A stretch of 64,000 nt of DNA from Actinacidiphila fildesensis. GTDB lineage: Bacteria; Actinomycetota; Actinomycetes; Streptomycetales; Streptomycetaceae. This document shows positions 14,143 through 24,473 of this stretch, in pieces. The stretch lies in assembly GCF_042652185.1 (NCBI RefSeq), contig NZ_JBHSIX010000004.1. The stretch is one strand, 5' to 3'. The notes beneath the pieces were generated by a model that was not told where the DNA came from, did no database searches, and saw nothing but the letters and a program-made list of their open reading frames with translations. The position numbers and the translations under genes are program-made. How positions within the stretch are numbered: position 1 is the stretch's first letter; every line of letters starts with the position of its first letter.

Positions 14143-15825
14143 TCAGATGCCGGCGGCCGCCGCCAGGTCCTTCTTGAGGGCGGCCAGGACCGTGTCCGCG
14201 GTGGTGCGGGCCGCGGTGAGGGTGGTGACGGGGACGACGACCTCGAGGTAGCACTTGATCTTGGGCTCGGTGCCGCTCGGGCGCACGATCACCCGTGCCG
14301 ACCCGACACCGGAGGCCGTGTCGCCGGCCAGGGTGTAGCGGAGGCCGTCGGTGGGCGGGAGCTGCTCGCTGCCCTCGGCGAGGTCCTCGGCGGTGGCGAC
14401 GGTGAGGCCCGCGAGGACCGTCGGGGGCTTCTCGCGCAGCCGCGTCATGGCGTCCGCGATGAGGGAGAGGTCGGCGACGCGCGCGGAGAGCTGGTCGGTG
14501 GCGTGCAGGCCGTGGTCGAGGGCCAGGTCGTCCAGGAGGTCGTCGAGGGTGCGGCCGTGTTCCTTGAGGGACGCGGCCAGCTCGGCGATGAGCAGGGCGG
14601 CGGTGATGCCGTCCTTGTCGCGCACGCCGCCGGGGTCGACGCAGTAGCCGAGCGCCTCCTCGTAGCCGTAGCGCAGGCCGTCGACGCGGGCGATCCACTT
14701 GAAGCCGGTGAGGGTGTCCTCGTAGGGCACGCCGGCCGCGGCGGCGATCTTGGAGAGCAGCGAGGACGACACGATGGAGGCGGCGAAGGTGCCCGTCGCG
14801 TGCTTGTTCACCAGGTGGATGGCGAGCAGTGCGCCGACCTCGTCGCCGCGCAGCATCCGCCAGCCGGACGCCGAGGAGCGGTCGGGGACGGCGACGGCGC
14901 ACCGGTCGGCGTCCGGGTCGTTGGCGATGACGATGTCCGGGCCGAGGGACTGCGCGGCCTTGAAGGACAGGTCCATCGCCCCCGGCTCCTCCGGGTTGGG
15001 GAAGGCCACGGTCGGGAAGTCCGGGTCGGGCTCCGCCTGCTCGGTGACCGGGGTCGGCGCAGGGAAGCCGGCGCGCGCGAAGGCCGCCATCAGGACCTCG
15101 CGGCCCACGCCGTGCAGCGGTGTGTAGACGACGGACACGTCACGCGGTCCGCCCGGTGCCACGACGCCGGCCGCCCGGGTCAGGTACGCGTCGATGACGT
15201 CGTCACCGAGGACCTCCCAGCCGTCCGCGGCCAGCGGTACGTCGGCGAGCGACCCGACCGCCGCGATCTGGTCGGCGATCTCCGCGTCGGCGGGCGGCAC
15301 GATCTGGGAGCCGTCGCCGAGGTAGACCTTGTAGCCGTTGTCCTGCGGCGGGTTGTGGCTCGCGGTCACCATGACGCCGGCCACCGAGCCGAGGTGCCTT
15401 ATGGCGAAGGCCAGGACGGGCGTGGGCAGCGGGCGGGGCAGCAGCGCCGCCCGCAGGCCCGCGCCGGTCATCACGGCCGCCGTGTCGCGCGCGAAGTCGT
15501 ACGACTTGTGGCGCGCGTCGTAGCCGATGACGACGAGGCCGCCGGTCTGCCCCTGCGCCTTCAGATAGCCGGCGAGGCCCGCGGCCGCCCGGATCACCAC
15601 CGAACGGTTCATCCGCATCGGGCCGGCCCCGACCTCGCCGCGCAGCCCGGCCGTGCCGAACTGGAGCGTCCCGGAGAACCGCTCCTCCAGTCCGGCCGCA
15701 GCTGCCTCGTCACCGGCCTCCACCGCCGTCAGGAGCGCCTCCAGCTCCGCCCGGGTGTCCGGGTCCGGGTCCTCGCCGAGCCAGGTGCGCGCGGCGTGCG
15801 TGAGCTGAATCCTGTCGGTTCCCAT
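14143..15825 (-). CDS. Phospho-sugar mutase (PGM/PMM family)
   Basis: 560 residues from the ATG at 15825 (MGTDRIQLTHAARTWLGEDP); the frame continues to 15933 but that part lies in the leader. This is the alpha-D-phosphohexomutase family: phosphoserine loop MVTASHNPPQDNGYKVY, metal-binding loop NDPDADRCAV, sugar-specificity region GDEVGALLA and C-terminal phosphate-binding VRPSGTEPKIKCYLEV. It interconverts the 1- and 6-phosphates of glucose or mannose, or ribose/deoxyribose phosphates. The neighbouring purine nucleoside phosphorylase releases pentose 1-phosphate, so a phosphopentomutase-type role is a fair alternative. About 130 bp separate the two same-strand genes. Confidence 0.88.
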   Translation of the reverse strand: MGTDRIQLTHAARTWLGEDPDPDTRAELEALLTAVEAGDEAAAAGLEERFSGTLQFGTAGLRGEVGAGPMRMNRSVVIRAAAGLAGYLKAQGQTGGLVVIGYDARHKSYDFARDTAAVMTGAGLRAALLPRPLPTPVLAFAIRHLGSVAGVMVTASHNPPQDNGYKVYLGDGSQIVPPADAEIADQIAAVGSLADVPLAADGWEVLGDDVIDAYLTRAAGVVAPGGPRDVSVVYTPLHGVGREVLMAAFARAGFPAPTPVTEQAEPDPDFPTVAFPNPEEPGAMDLSFKAAQSLGPDIVIANDPDADRCAVAVPDRSSASGWRMLRGDEVGALLAIHLVNKHATGTFAASIVSSSLLSKIAAAAGVPYEDTLTGFKWIARVDGLRYGYEEALGYCVDPGGVRDKDGITAALLIAELAASLKEHGRTLDDLLDDLALDHGLHATDQLSARVADLSLIADAMTRLREKPPTVLAGLTVATAEDLAEGSEQLPPTDGLRYTLAGDTASGVGSARVIVRPSGTEPKIKCYLEVVVPVTTLTAARTTADTVLAALKKDLAAAAGI

Positions 15826-15956
15826 AAGAGCTCCTGATCGGGGGGAGGTGCGTACGGATGCTGCCGCGGACGGGGTCCGGGAGGTGCCGCCGGGCAGGCC
15901 TGTGGTGCAAGCCTGCCCGGCGGTCAGGGGCATCGACCCGTTCGGGCCGGCACGAC

Positions 15957-16766
15957 CTAGAGGCGGCCGAGGACCTGGCCCAGCAGGCTGCCCATCCGCG
16001 TGGCGGACTCGCGGCCGGCCTCGAGGACCTCTTCGTGGTTGAGCGGCGCGCCGGTCATGCCCGCCGCCAGGTTGGTGACGAGGGAGATGCCGAGCACCTC
16101 GGCGCCGGCCTCGCGGGCGGCGATGGCCTCCAGCGTGGTGGACATGCCGACGAGGTCACCGCCGATGGCGCGGACCATGCCGATCTCCGCCGGGGTCTCG
16201 TAGTGCGGGCCGGGCAGCTGGACGTAGACGCCCTCCTCCAGGGTGGGGTCCACCTCCTTGCACAGCGCGCGCAGCCGCGGGGAGTACAGGTCGGTGAGGT
16301 CCACGAAGTTGGCGCCCACGATCGGCGAGGTCGCCGTCATGTTGATGTGGTCGCTGATCAGGACCGGCTGGCCGGGGCGGAAGTGCGGGCGCAGCCCGCC
16401 GCAGCCGTTGGTGAGGACGACGGTCTTGCAGCCCGCGGCGACGGCGGTGCGGACACCGTGCACGACGGTGGCGACACCGCGGCCCTCGTAGAGGTGGTTG
16501 CGGCCGAGGAAGACCAGGGCGCGGACGCCGCCGATCGTGACCGAGCGGACCTTGCCCGAGTGGCCGGCCACTGCGGGGGGCGGGAAGCCGGGGAGCTCGG
16601 TGATCGGGAATTCGGCGTCGGCGGTGCCGAGCTGGTCGGCGGCGGGGACCCAGCCCGAGCCCATGACGAGGGCGACGTCATGGGTCTCGGCGCCGGTGAG
16701 CTCGCGCAGGCGGGCGGCGGCGGCATCGGCGGCGCCGTACGGGTCGGGGTTAACAGAAGCGTTCAC
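15957..16766 (-). CDS. Purine nucleoside phosphorylase
   Basis: 269 residues from the GTG at 16766 (a GTG at 16772 adds two residues; neither has a clear ribosome site). Trimeric PNP/MTAP family: VMGSGWVPAADQL phosphate-binding Gly/Ser motif, GRNHLYEGRG with the active-site His/Tyr, VLTNGCGGLRP, QLPGPHYETPAE with the catalytic Glu, and GMSTTLEAIAARE followed by LVTNLAAG. It cleaves (deoxy)guanosine or inosine with phosphate, feeding base salvage and sugar 1-phosphate to the adjacent phosphomutase. A same-strand arrangement with the mutase suggests a nucleoside salvage unit. Confidence 0.88.
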   Translation of the reverse strand: MNASVNPDPYGAADAAAARLRELTGAETHDVALVMGSGWVPAADQLGTADAEFPITELPGFPPPAVAGHSGKVRSVTIGGVRALVFLGRNHLYEGRGVATVVHGVRTAVAAGCKTVVLTNGCGGLRPHFRPGQPVLISDHINMTATSPIVGANFVDLTDLYSPRLRALCKEVDPTLEEGVYVQLPGPHYETPAEIGMVRAIGGDLVGMSTTLEAIAAREAGAEVLGISLVTNLAAGMTGAPLNHEEVLEAGRESATRMGSLLGQVLGRL

Positions 16767-16913
16767 GCGCACGAGGGTATCCGGTTCCGGCCTACGCGCG
16801 TAGACGTCCCAGCGGAGCGTCCCCGGGATTTCGGATGATCCGCTGATTGACGACCGTGCCGGCGGGAGGTTAGGACACCGCCGGGACGGGTGACGGGCCC
16901 TGGTGCCGGCGGT

Positions 16914-17351
16914 TCAGCAGGGGCGCTTGCGCAGCTCCATCACGTAGTCGTGGGGCGCGCCGCACGATTCCGCGGCGTCCGCGATCTCACCGAGGTAGCG
17001 GGCGTTCGGCAGGCCGCCCTCGTAGTCGTTCAGCACATACGTCCAGGCGGCGACCTCGCCGTCCAGCGTGTGCACCCGCACGGTCGTACGCCGGTAGATG
17101 CTGAGCGGTACGCCCTCCCAGCGGTCCATCGACTCCTCGTCGATCGGCGCGATGTCGTACAGCCCCACGAAGACCTGCCGCAGCGGGTCCTCCACCAGGG
17201 TCGCCAGGGCACCTTCCCAGCCCATCTGCTCACCGCCGAAGGTGAGCCGCCAGCCGTCCAGCCAGCCGGTCCCGCGCAACGGGGAGTGGGGGGCGCGGCG
17301 GGTCATGAGCCGCGCGTCGAGGTTGCCTGCGTAGGCGGCGTAGAGCGACAT
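16914..17351 (-). CDS. Gamma-glutamylcyclotransferase-like protein
   Basis: 145 residues from the ATG at 17351. GGCT/AIG2-like fold: it opens with SLYAAYAGNLDARLMTRRAP (the Y.AYGSNL-type substrate loop, here with Ala in place of Ser), followed by GWRLTFGGEQ, ATLVEDPLRQVFVGLYDI and a conserved acidic EEESMDRWEGV-like segment containing the probable catalytic Glu. The family converts gamma-glutamyl amines to 5-oxoproline. The physiological substrate in actinomycetes is unclear. It is divergent from the flavoprotein gene, with about 70 bp between the starts. Confidence 0.75.
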   Translation of the reverse strand: MSLYAAYAGNLDARLMTRRAPHSPLRGTGWLDGWRLTFGGEQMGWEGALATLVEDPLRQVFVGLYDIAPIDEESMDRWEGVPLSIYRRTTVRVHTLDGEVAAWTYVLNDYEGGLPNARYLGEIADAAESCGAPHDYVMELRKRPC

Positions 17352-17423
17352 GAGGACGAGAGTACGGGAGGGAGGTGAGCCCCCTGTAAGTGAACGCTTG
17401 GCGCGTGCGGGACAATGGGGTAC

Positions 17424-18923
17424 GTGACTCGGATCGTGATCATTGGCGGCGGACCCGGCGGATATGAGGCAGCGCTCGTTGCCTCGCAGCTCGGCGCGGA
17501 GGTGACCGTCGTCGACTGCGACGGTCTGGGCGGGGCGTCGGTACTCACCGACTGCGTCCCGTCGAAGACTTTGATTGCCACCGCCGAGGTGATGACCACC
17601 TTCGACTCCTCGTACGAAGAGCTGGGCATCATCGTCGCGGACGACACCCCGCCGCTGGAGCAGGCGGCGCGTGTGGTGGGCGTGGACCTGGGCAAGGTGA
17701 ACCGGCGGGTGAAGCGGCTGGCGCTCGCCCAGTCGCACGACATCACCGCCTCCGTCACCCGTGCGGGCGCACGGGTGATGCGCGGTCGCGGCCGACTGGA
17801 GGGCTGCCAGACCGCAGGTGGCACCCGGTGTGTCGTCGTCGAGGCGGCGGACGGCACGTCGGAGACGCTGACGGCCGACGCGGTGCTCATCGCGACCGGC
17901 GCCCGCCCGCGCGAGCTGGCGGACGCACTGCCGGACGGCGAGCGGATCCTGAACTGGACGCAGGTCTACGACCTCGACGAGCTCCCCGAGGAGCTCATCG
18001 TGGTGGGCTCCGGTGTGACCGGCGCGGAGTTCGCCGGCGCGTACCAGGCGCTCGGCTCGAAGGTGACGCTTGTCTCTTCGCGCGACCGCGTGCTGCCGGG
18101 CGAGGACCCGGACGCCGCCGCCGTGCTGGAGGACGTCTTCCGGCGCCGCGGCATGAACGTGATGGCGCGCTCCCGCGCCACGAGCGCCAAGCGTGTTCCC
18201 GGACCTGCTACGACACAGGGACCCTCCTCGCCGAAGGCGGGCGAGGAGGGACGGGTCGGCGACCGGGTGGAGGTCACCCTGGCGGACGGCCGGGTCATCA
18301 CCGGCTCGCACTGCCTGATGGCGGTGGGCGCCATCCCGAACACCACCGGAATGGGTCTGGAGGAGGCGGGCGTCAAGCTCAAGGACTCCGGCCACATCTG
18401 GACCGACAAGGTCTCCCGCACCTCGGCGCCCGGCGTGTACGCGGCCGGTGACGTCACCGGCGTCTTCGCCCTCGCCTCGGTCGCCGCCATGCAGGGCCGG
18501 ATCGCGATGTACCACTTCCTGGGCGACGCGGTCGCGCCGCTCAACCTCAAGACGGTCTCCTCGAACGTCTTCACCGACCCGGAGATCGCCACCGTCGGCT
18601 ACACCCAGGCTGACGTCGACAGCGGCCGGATCGACGCCCGCTGCGTCAAGCTGCCGCTGCTGCGGAACCCGCGCGCGAAGATGCAGGGCATCAGGGACGG
18701 CTTCGTGAAGCTGTTCTGCCGCCCCGGCACCGGGATCGTCGTCGGGGGTGTCGTCGTGTCGCCGCGGGCCAGTGAGCTGATCCACCCGATCTCGATCGCG
18801 GTCGACAACAACCTGACCGTCGAGCAGATCGCGAACGCGTTCACCGTGTACCCGTCCCTGTCGGGCTCGATCGCCGAGGTGGCGCGCCAGCTGCACACCC
18901 GCAAGACCGCGAGCGAGCTCTAG
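17424..18923 (+). CDS. NAD(P)H quinone reductase, LpdA-type flavoprotein
   Basis: Pyridine nucleotide-disulfide oxidoreductase fold, 499 residues from GTG 17424 (MTRIVIIGGGPGGYEAA); an ATG at 17415 is also open. It has an FAD GxGxxG at the N-terminus, NAD motif ELIVVGSGVTGAEFAGAY, FAD ribityl motif YAAGDVTG and a C-terminal dimerisation domain. The redox-active CxxxxC of dihydrolipoamide dehydrogenase is missing: the segment reads GASVLTDCVPSKTL with only one Cys, as in the mycobacterial quinone reductase LpdA. An in-frame insertion around residues 256-277 (PGPATTQGPSSPKAGEEG) is encoded by DNA with a perfect 11-bp hairpin at 18222-18250. Confidence 0.82.
   Translation: MTRIVIIGGGPGGYEAALVASQLGAEVTVVDCDGLGGASVLTDCVPSKTLIATAEVMTTFDSSYEELGIIVADDTPPLEQAARVVGVDLGKVNRRVKRLALAQSHDITASVTRAGARVMRGRGRLEGCQTAGGTRCVVVEAADGTSETLTADAVLIATGARPRELADALPDGERILNWTQVYDLDELPEELIVVGSGVTGAEFAGAYQALGSKVTLVSSRDRVLPGEDPDAAAVLEDVFRRRGMNVMARSRATSAKRVPGPATTQGPSSPKAGEEGRVGDRVEVTLADGRVITGSHCLMAVGAIPNTTGMGLEEAGVKLKDSGHIWTDKVSRTSAPGVYAAGDVTGVFALASVAAMQGRIAMYHFLGDAVAPLNLKTVSSNVFTDPEIATVGYTQADVDSGRIDARCVKLPLLRNPRAKMQGIRDGFVKLFCRPGTGIVVGGVVVSPRASELIHPISIAVDNNLTVEQIANAFTVYPSLSGSIAEVARQLHTRKTASEL
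18222..18250. repeat. Perfect 11-bp palindrome inside the LpdA-like coding region
   Basis: CCCTCCTCGCC (18222-18232) and GGCGAGGAGGG (18240-18250) with a 7-nt loop. It encodes a low-complexity segment that looks like an insertion into an otherwise conserved protein. Confidence 0.7.
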
Positions 18924-18985
18924 GCCACGGCCTGGCCGCCGCTCGCGGGCGTCGGTCGCGGCCGGGAGATGACCGGACGGTAACC

Positions 18986-19016
18986 GGGTGGTGGAGCCGT
19001 AAAGGCTCTACCACCC
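18986..19016 (+). terminator. Hairpin terminator after the LpdA-like gene
   Basis: GGGTGGTGGAGCC-GTAAA-GGCTCTACCACCC, a 13-bp stem with one G-U pair, 62 bp after the stop at 18923. Confidence 0.8.
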
Positions 19017-19097
19017 GATGGTCTCTTTTGTGCACGACTTCGGTTAAGTGGCGCAAAGTGCTGAAAGCAGACGGTCGTTGGCGTTACTGTCAGTTCC

Positions 19098-20036
19098 GTG
19101 TTCGCTGCAGAACGTCGCCAATTGATCCTCGAAATGGTGCGGGCCAACGGAGCGGTTTCGCTCCGTGAGCTCGCCCGTGTCGTCCAGACCTCCGAAGTGA
19201 CCGTACGGCGGGACGTGCGCGCTCTGGAGGCCGAAGGACTGCTCGACCGCCGGCATGGCGGTGCGGTTCTGCCGGGTGGCTTCACCAGGGAGTCCGGTTT
19301 TCCGCAGAAATCCCATCTAGCGACCGCGGAGAAGACGGCCATCGCCGATCTCGCGGCGAGTCTCGTCGAAGAGGGCGAGGCCATCGTGGTCGGCGCCGGG
19401 ACCACCACGCAGGAGCTGGCCCGCCGGCTCGCGCGGATCCCGGGACTGACCGTCGTCACCAACTCCCTGCTGGTGGCGCAGGCGCTGGCACACGCGAACC
19501 GGGTCGAGGTCGTCATGACCGGCGGCACTCTGCGCGGCTCCAACTACGGCCTGGTCGGCAGCGGCGCCGAACAGTCCCTCCAGGGACTGCGGGTGTCGCG
19601 GGCCTTCCTGTCCGGCGCCGGACTGACCGCGGAACGCGGTCTGTCGACGTCCAACATGCTCTCCGCGAGCGTGGACCGGGCGCTGGTGCAGGCGGCGGCG
19701 GAGGTCGTCGTGCTGGCCGACCACACGAAACTGGGCGCGGACACCATGTTCCAGACCGTGCCCACGGATCTGATCACGCATCTGGTGACGGACGAACCGC
19801 CGCCCGGTGACGACCGCAGCGCGACCGAGCTCCAGGCCCTCGCGGACCGTGGAGTGCAGGTCGCCGTCGCGTCCCTGATGGGGGCCGACGCCATCGCGGC
19901 CGGCCGGCCGCGCCGCGAGATGCCGATGCCCGCGCCCCGGAGGCACCCGCACCCGGGACAGCCGCCGCTGCGCAGTGCGGCGCCGATCGCGGCCGACCAG
20001 CAGGCAGCCAGGATCGCCGACCTGCGGCGCCGTTAG
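19098..20036 (+). CDS. DeoR-family transcriptional regulator
   Basis: 312 residues from a GTG at 19098. The N-terminal DeoR HTH reads FAAERRQLILEMVRANGAVS with the recognition helix TSEVTVRRDVRALEAEGLL and the wing RRHGGAVLPGG. The DeoRC sensor domain follows, with VVGAGTTTQELARRL, VVTNSLLVAQAL, VMTGGTLRGSNYGLVG and VVLADHTKLG. This is the phosphosugar-binding fold, whose ligands are typically sugar phosphates. The C-terminal ~50 residues are Pro/Arg-rich and extra to the family. The nearby phosphomutase and PNP genes make sugar phosphates plausible effectors, but the target is not evident. Confidence 0.88.
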   Translation: MFAAERRQLILEMVRANGAVSLRELARVVQTSEVTVRRDVRALEAEGLLDRRHGGAVLPGGFTRESGFPQKSHLATAEKTAIADLAASLVEEGEAIVVGAGTTTQELARRLARIPGLTVVTNSLLVAQALAHANRVEVVMTGGTLRGSNYGLVGSGAEQSLQGLRVSRAFLSGAGLTAERGLSTSNMLSASVDRALVQAAAEVVVLADHTKLGADTMFQTVPTDLITHLVTDEPPPGDDRSATELQALADRGVQVAVASLMGADAIAAGRPRREMPMPAPRRHPHPGQPPLRSAAPIAADQQAARIADLRRR

Positions 20037-20068
20037 GGACGCCGCGGGAAGGGATCCGACGGACTGGG

Positions 20069-20090
20069 CCCGGGCCGTGGCAGGCCCGGG
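20069..20090. terminator. Bidirectional hairpin
   Basis: CCCGGGCC-GTGGCA-GGCCCGGG, 8-bp perfect stem between the convergent DeoR (ends 20036) and TetR (ends 20142) genes. Confidence 0.6.
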
Positions 20091-20141
20091 TCGCGGAACG
20101 GCCTGGGGGTTGGGAAAGGCCTGGTCACGGGAGCTCCGGCA

Positions 20142-20702
20142 TCACGCCTGCGCGGTGACTCCTGCCGGGGCGCGCAGGCCGTGCAGGGTCAGGTCCATCA
20201 GCCGGTCGAAGATCGCCTGGCGCTCCGGGTCCTTCTCGGCCACCAGCACGATGGCGTTCGTCAGCTTGAGCAGGTCGGCGATGGTCGCGTCCGCACGTAC
20301 CTCACCGGCCCGCTGGGCGCGCTCCAGCAGTGCCCCGCCCGCCGCGCGCAGCGGTGCCTTGCACGCGGTCATCTTCGCGTCGCCCGCGGCCATGATGGCC
20401 GCCGCCAGCCCGCGGTACATGGTGGAGTGGACGGCGACCATCCGCAGCCACCGGACGAGTGCGTCGGTCGGTGAGTCCGCCGTCAGCAGTTCGTCCGCGC
20501 GCACGGTCAGCAGCTCGACCTCCTGCTCGAAGACCGCGTTCATCAGCGCGTAGCGGTCGGGGAAGTGCCGGTAGAGGGTGCCGATGCCGACGCCCGCGTG
20601 GCGTGCGATGTCCTCCAGCGACGCGTCGGTGCCGTGCACGATGAAGGCCTGTCGGGCCTCGGCCAGCAACCGGTCGTAGTTGCGCTGCGCGTCTGCCCGC
20701 AT
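20142..20702 (-). CDS. TetR/AcrR-family repressor
   Basis: 186 residues from the ATG at 20702 (MRADAQRNYDRLLAEARQAF; GGGAGGCAGG upstream). The frame extends to 20756 but into the operator region. The TetR HTH reads ASLEDIARHAGVGIGTLYRH, followed by FPDRYALMNAVFEQEV; the C-terminal helical domain resembles the TetR_C SbtR-like group (LVRWLRMVAVHSTMYRGLAA). It is divergent from an MFS exporter, with twin palindromes between them, the standard layout for ligand-relieved repression of an efflux pump. Confidence 0.87.
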   Translation of the reverse strand: MRADAQRNYDRLLAEARQAFIVHGTDASLEDIARHAGVGIGTLYRHFPDRYALMNAVFEQEVELLTVRADELLTADSPTDALVRWLRMVAVHSTMYRGLAAAIMAAGDAKMTACKAPLRAAGGALLERAQRAGEVRADATIADLLKLTNAIVLVAEKDPERQAIFDRLMDLTLHGLRAPAGVTAQA

Positions 20703-20755
20703 CGCCACCTGCCTCCCAAGGTCCGATCCCGGAATTCCAGGATCCCAGAATGGCA

Positions 20756-20804
20756 TTGTAGAACCGGAGGCGTCCTCCGTATAGTTTGCGGAGGCACCCT
20801 CCGC
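20756..20804 (+). promoter_or_regulatory. MFS promoter overlapped by two TetR-type palindromes
   Basis: TTGTAG (20756-20761) and TATAGT (20780-20785) spaced 18 bp form a sigma-70-like promoter. Palindrome 1 is CGGAGG-CGT-CCTCCG (20765-20779), lying in the spacer. Palindrome 2 is GCGGAGG-CAC-CCTCCGC (20788-20804), just downstream of the -10. They share the GGAGGNNNCCTCC core with centres 24 bp apart, so the operator would block polymerase. Confidence 0.7.
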
Positions 20805-20831
20805 TTCTGCCTCTCTGGAGGTCTACTCATC

Positions 20832-22259
20832 ATGTCCACATCCTTGAGCACGGCTCCGGTCGCCGCCCCCGCCCCGACCCGGCGGCACCACCCGTTACTC
20901 GCTCTCTCCGCCATCGTCGGCACCCAGCTGATGCTGCTGCTGGATGCGACCGTGGTGAACGTCGCCCTGCCGGGCATAGGCGCCGACCTGGGCTTCTCCT
21001 CCACCGGCATGTCCTGGATCCTGAACGTCTACATCCTCACGTTCGGCGGCCTGCTGCTGCTCGGCAGCCGGATCGGCGACCTCATCGGCCGCCGCCGCGC
21101 CCTGATCATCGGGGTGCTGGCCTTCACCGCCGCCTCGGTGGCCGGGGGATTCGCCACCGACGCGACGCTGCTGCTCGTCTCCCGCGGCGCCCAGGGCGCC
21201 GCCGCCGCACTGGCCGCGCCCAGCACGCTTGCCCTGCTGACCACCACCTTCACCGAGGGCACCGAGCGCAACCGTGCGCTGAGCGTGTTCTCCGCGATCT
21301 CGGGCGCCGGCTCCGCCGTCGGCCTGATCGTCGGCGGGATGCTCACCGAATGGGGCTCCTGGCGCTGGGTGTTCTTCATCAACATCCCCGTCGGGCTCGC
21401 CATCGCCGCGCTGGCCCCGCGCTATGTCGCCGAGACGGCCCGCCACCCCGGCGGCCGGTTCGACGTCGCCGGGGCGCTCACCGGCACCCTCGGCATGGCC
21501 TCGCTCGTCTACGCGTTCATCCGCGTCGCCGACCAGGGCTGGAGCGACACCCGGGCGCTGACCACCTTCGCCGCGGCGGCCGCGCTGCTCGCCGCGTTCC
21601 TGCTCAACGAGGTACGGGCCGAGCGCCCGCTGGTCGTGCTGCGGCTGTTCGCGGACCGCAACCGGGCCCTCGCCTACGGCTGCATGCTGCTCATTCCGGC
21701 GGGCATGTTCGGGGTCTTCTACTTCTCCACCCAGTTCCTGCAGGGCGTACTGGGGTACAGCCCGCTGCGCACCGGCTTCGCCTTCCTCCCGCTGGCGGCC
21801 CCGCTCTTCGTGGCCGCCCGCACCGCCCCGCGCGCACTGGCCCGCTTCGGCGCCAAGCGCGTCGCGTCGGCCGGCGCCCTGCTCTCGCTCAGCGGGACGC
21901 TGTGGCTCTCGCAGCTCGACGCGGGCACCGGCTACGTTGGCGCGCTGCTCGGGCCGCTGGCCCTCATCGGGGTGGGTGTCGGCTTCACGATGATGCCGCT
22001 CAACACCCTCATCCTGACGGGCGTCCAGCCGCGTGACGCCGGTTCGGCGTCCGGACTGCTGCAGACGATGCAACAGATCGGCGGCAGCCTGGGCCTGTCG
22101 ATCCTCGTCACCGTCTTCGGCACCGCGGCCCGGCACGCCGGCGGGGGCGCGGGGGAGGTCTTCACGGCGGGCGCCACCGCGGCCTTCGCGGCGGCCGCCG
22201 TCTTCACCGGCCTGGCGCTGTTGCTCGTCCTGGCCGTACGGGCGCCCTCGAAACGCTGA
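20832..22259 (+). CDS. DHA2-family MFS multidrug exporter
   Basis: 475 residues from the ATG at 20832 with GGAGG 10 nt upstream. About 14 membrane helices. Family signatures are LDATVVNVALPGIGADLG (helix 1, motif D1-like), GSRIGDLIGRRRALIIG (motif A), GSAVGLIVGGMLTEWGSWRWVFFINIPVG (motif C region) and DAGSASGLLQTMQQIGGSLG near the end. This is the drug:H+ antiporter-2 group (EmrB/QacA-like). Transcribed divergently from the TetR gene that probably represses it. The substrate cannot be predicted. Confidence 0.9.
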   Translation: MSTSLSTAPVAAPAPTRRHHPLLALSAIVGTQLMLLLDATVVNVALPGIGADLGFSSTGMSWILNVYILTFGGLLLLGSRIGDLIGRRRALIIGVLAFTAASVAGGFATDATLLLVSRGAQGAAAALAAPSTLALLTTTFTEGTERNRALSVFSAISGAGSAVGLIVGGMLTEWGSWRWVFFINIPVGLAIAALAPRYVAETARHPGGRFDVAGALTGTLGMASLVYAFIRVADQGWSDTRALTTFAAAAALLAAFLLNEVRAERPLVVLRLFADRNRALAYGCMLLIPAGMFGVFYFSTQFLQGVLGYSPLRTGFAFLPLAAPLFVAARTAPRALARFGAKRVASAGALLSLSGTLWLSQLDAGTGYVGALLGPLALIGVGVGFTMMPLNTLILTGVQPRDAGSASGLLQTMQQIGGSLGLSILVTVFGTAARHAGGGAGEVFTAGATAAFAAAAVFTGLALLLVLAVRAPSKR

Positions 22260-22276
22260 GGGTGCGGGACAGCGAA

Positions 22277-22310
22277 ATGCCGGGCGGGCCCGATCGGGCC
22301 CGCCCGGCAT
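22277..22310. terminator. Bidirectional terminator, perfect 15-bp stem
   Basis: ATGCCGGGCGGGCCC-GATC-GGGCCCGCCCGGCAT lies between the convergent MFS (stop 22259) and accA2 (stop 22333) genes. Confidence 0.85.
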
Positions 22311-22332
22311 CGTCAGTTCACCCGACCGGAGA

Positions 22333-24099
<1,767 letters not shown>

Positions 24100-24364
24100 G
24101 ATGGCTCCCTCCTTGAAACAAGCCGAGTTTAGTTACTGACGACACTTCATGCCGAGTCACCCCTACAGGTGAGCTTGCCCACACGGAGGGTGATTCGAGC
24201 GCCGGTCGAGCGCCCGAGTGCCTGCTAAATCCACGGTACGACCCCATTCGTCCGGGTGCCCCAAGGGCCTTGGTGTGGCCCATGTCTCTCTGAGTGACCA
24301 AGGGCAGGATGCCGGATCCTTTGTGGGTTCTCCACGAATAGGGGGTGGAATCTTTGCTGGTCCG

Positions 24365-24381
24365 CCACCCCGAAAGGGTGG
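24365..24381. other. Hairpin in the 374-bp accA2/membrane-protein divergent region
   Basis: CCACCC-CGAAA-GGGTGG, a 6-bp stem with a CGAAA loop. The 24100-24473 gap otherwise holds the divergent promoters of accA2 and the membrane protein; several short G/C-rich runs are present but no convincing operator was seen. Confidence 0.4.
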
Positions 24382-24473
24382 TGGGGTCATGGACCTTGCC
24401 GCGCGGCGTACCCGTTAGTAGCGTTCGCGATGCGTGATACCCGGGGTAACGGTTGCAGGTTGAAGGGGGAAAG

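Noticed and set aside
24100..24473. Riboswitch or small gene in the accA2 leader region.
   Set aside because: Only a short 6-bp hairpin and G-rich runs are visible; no known riboswitch core or plausible reading frame.
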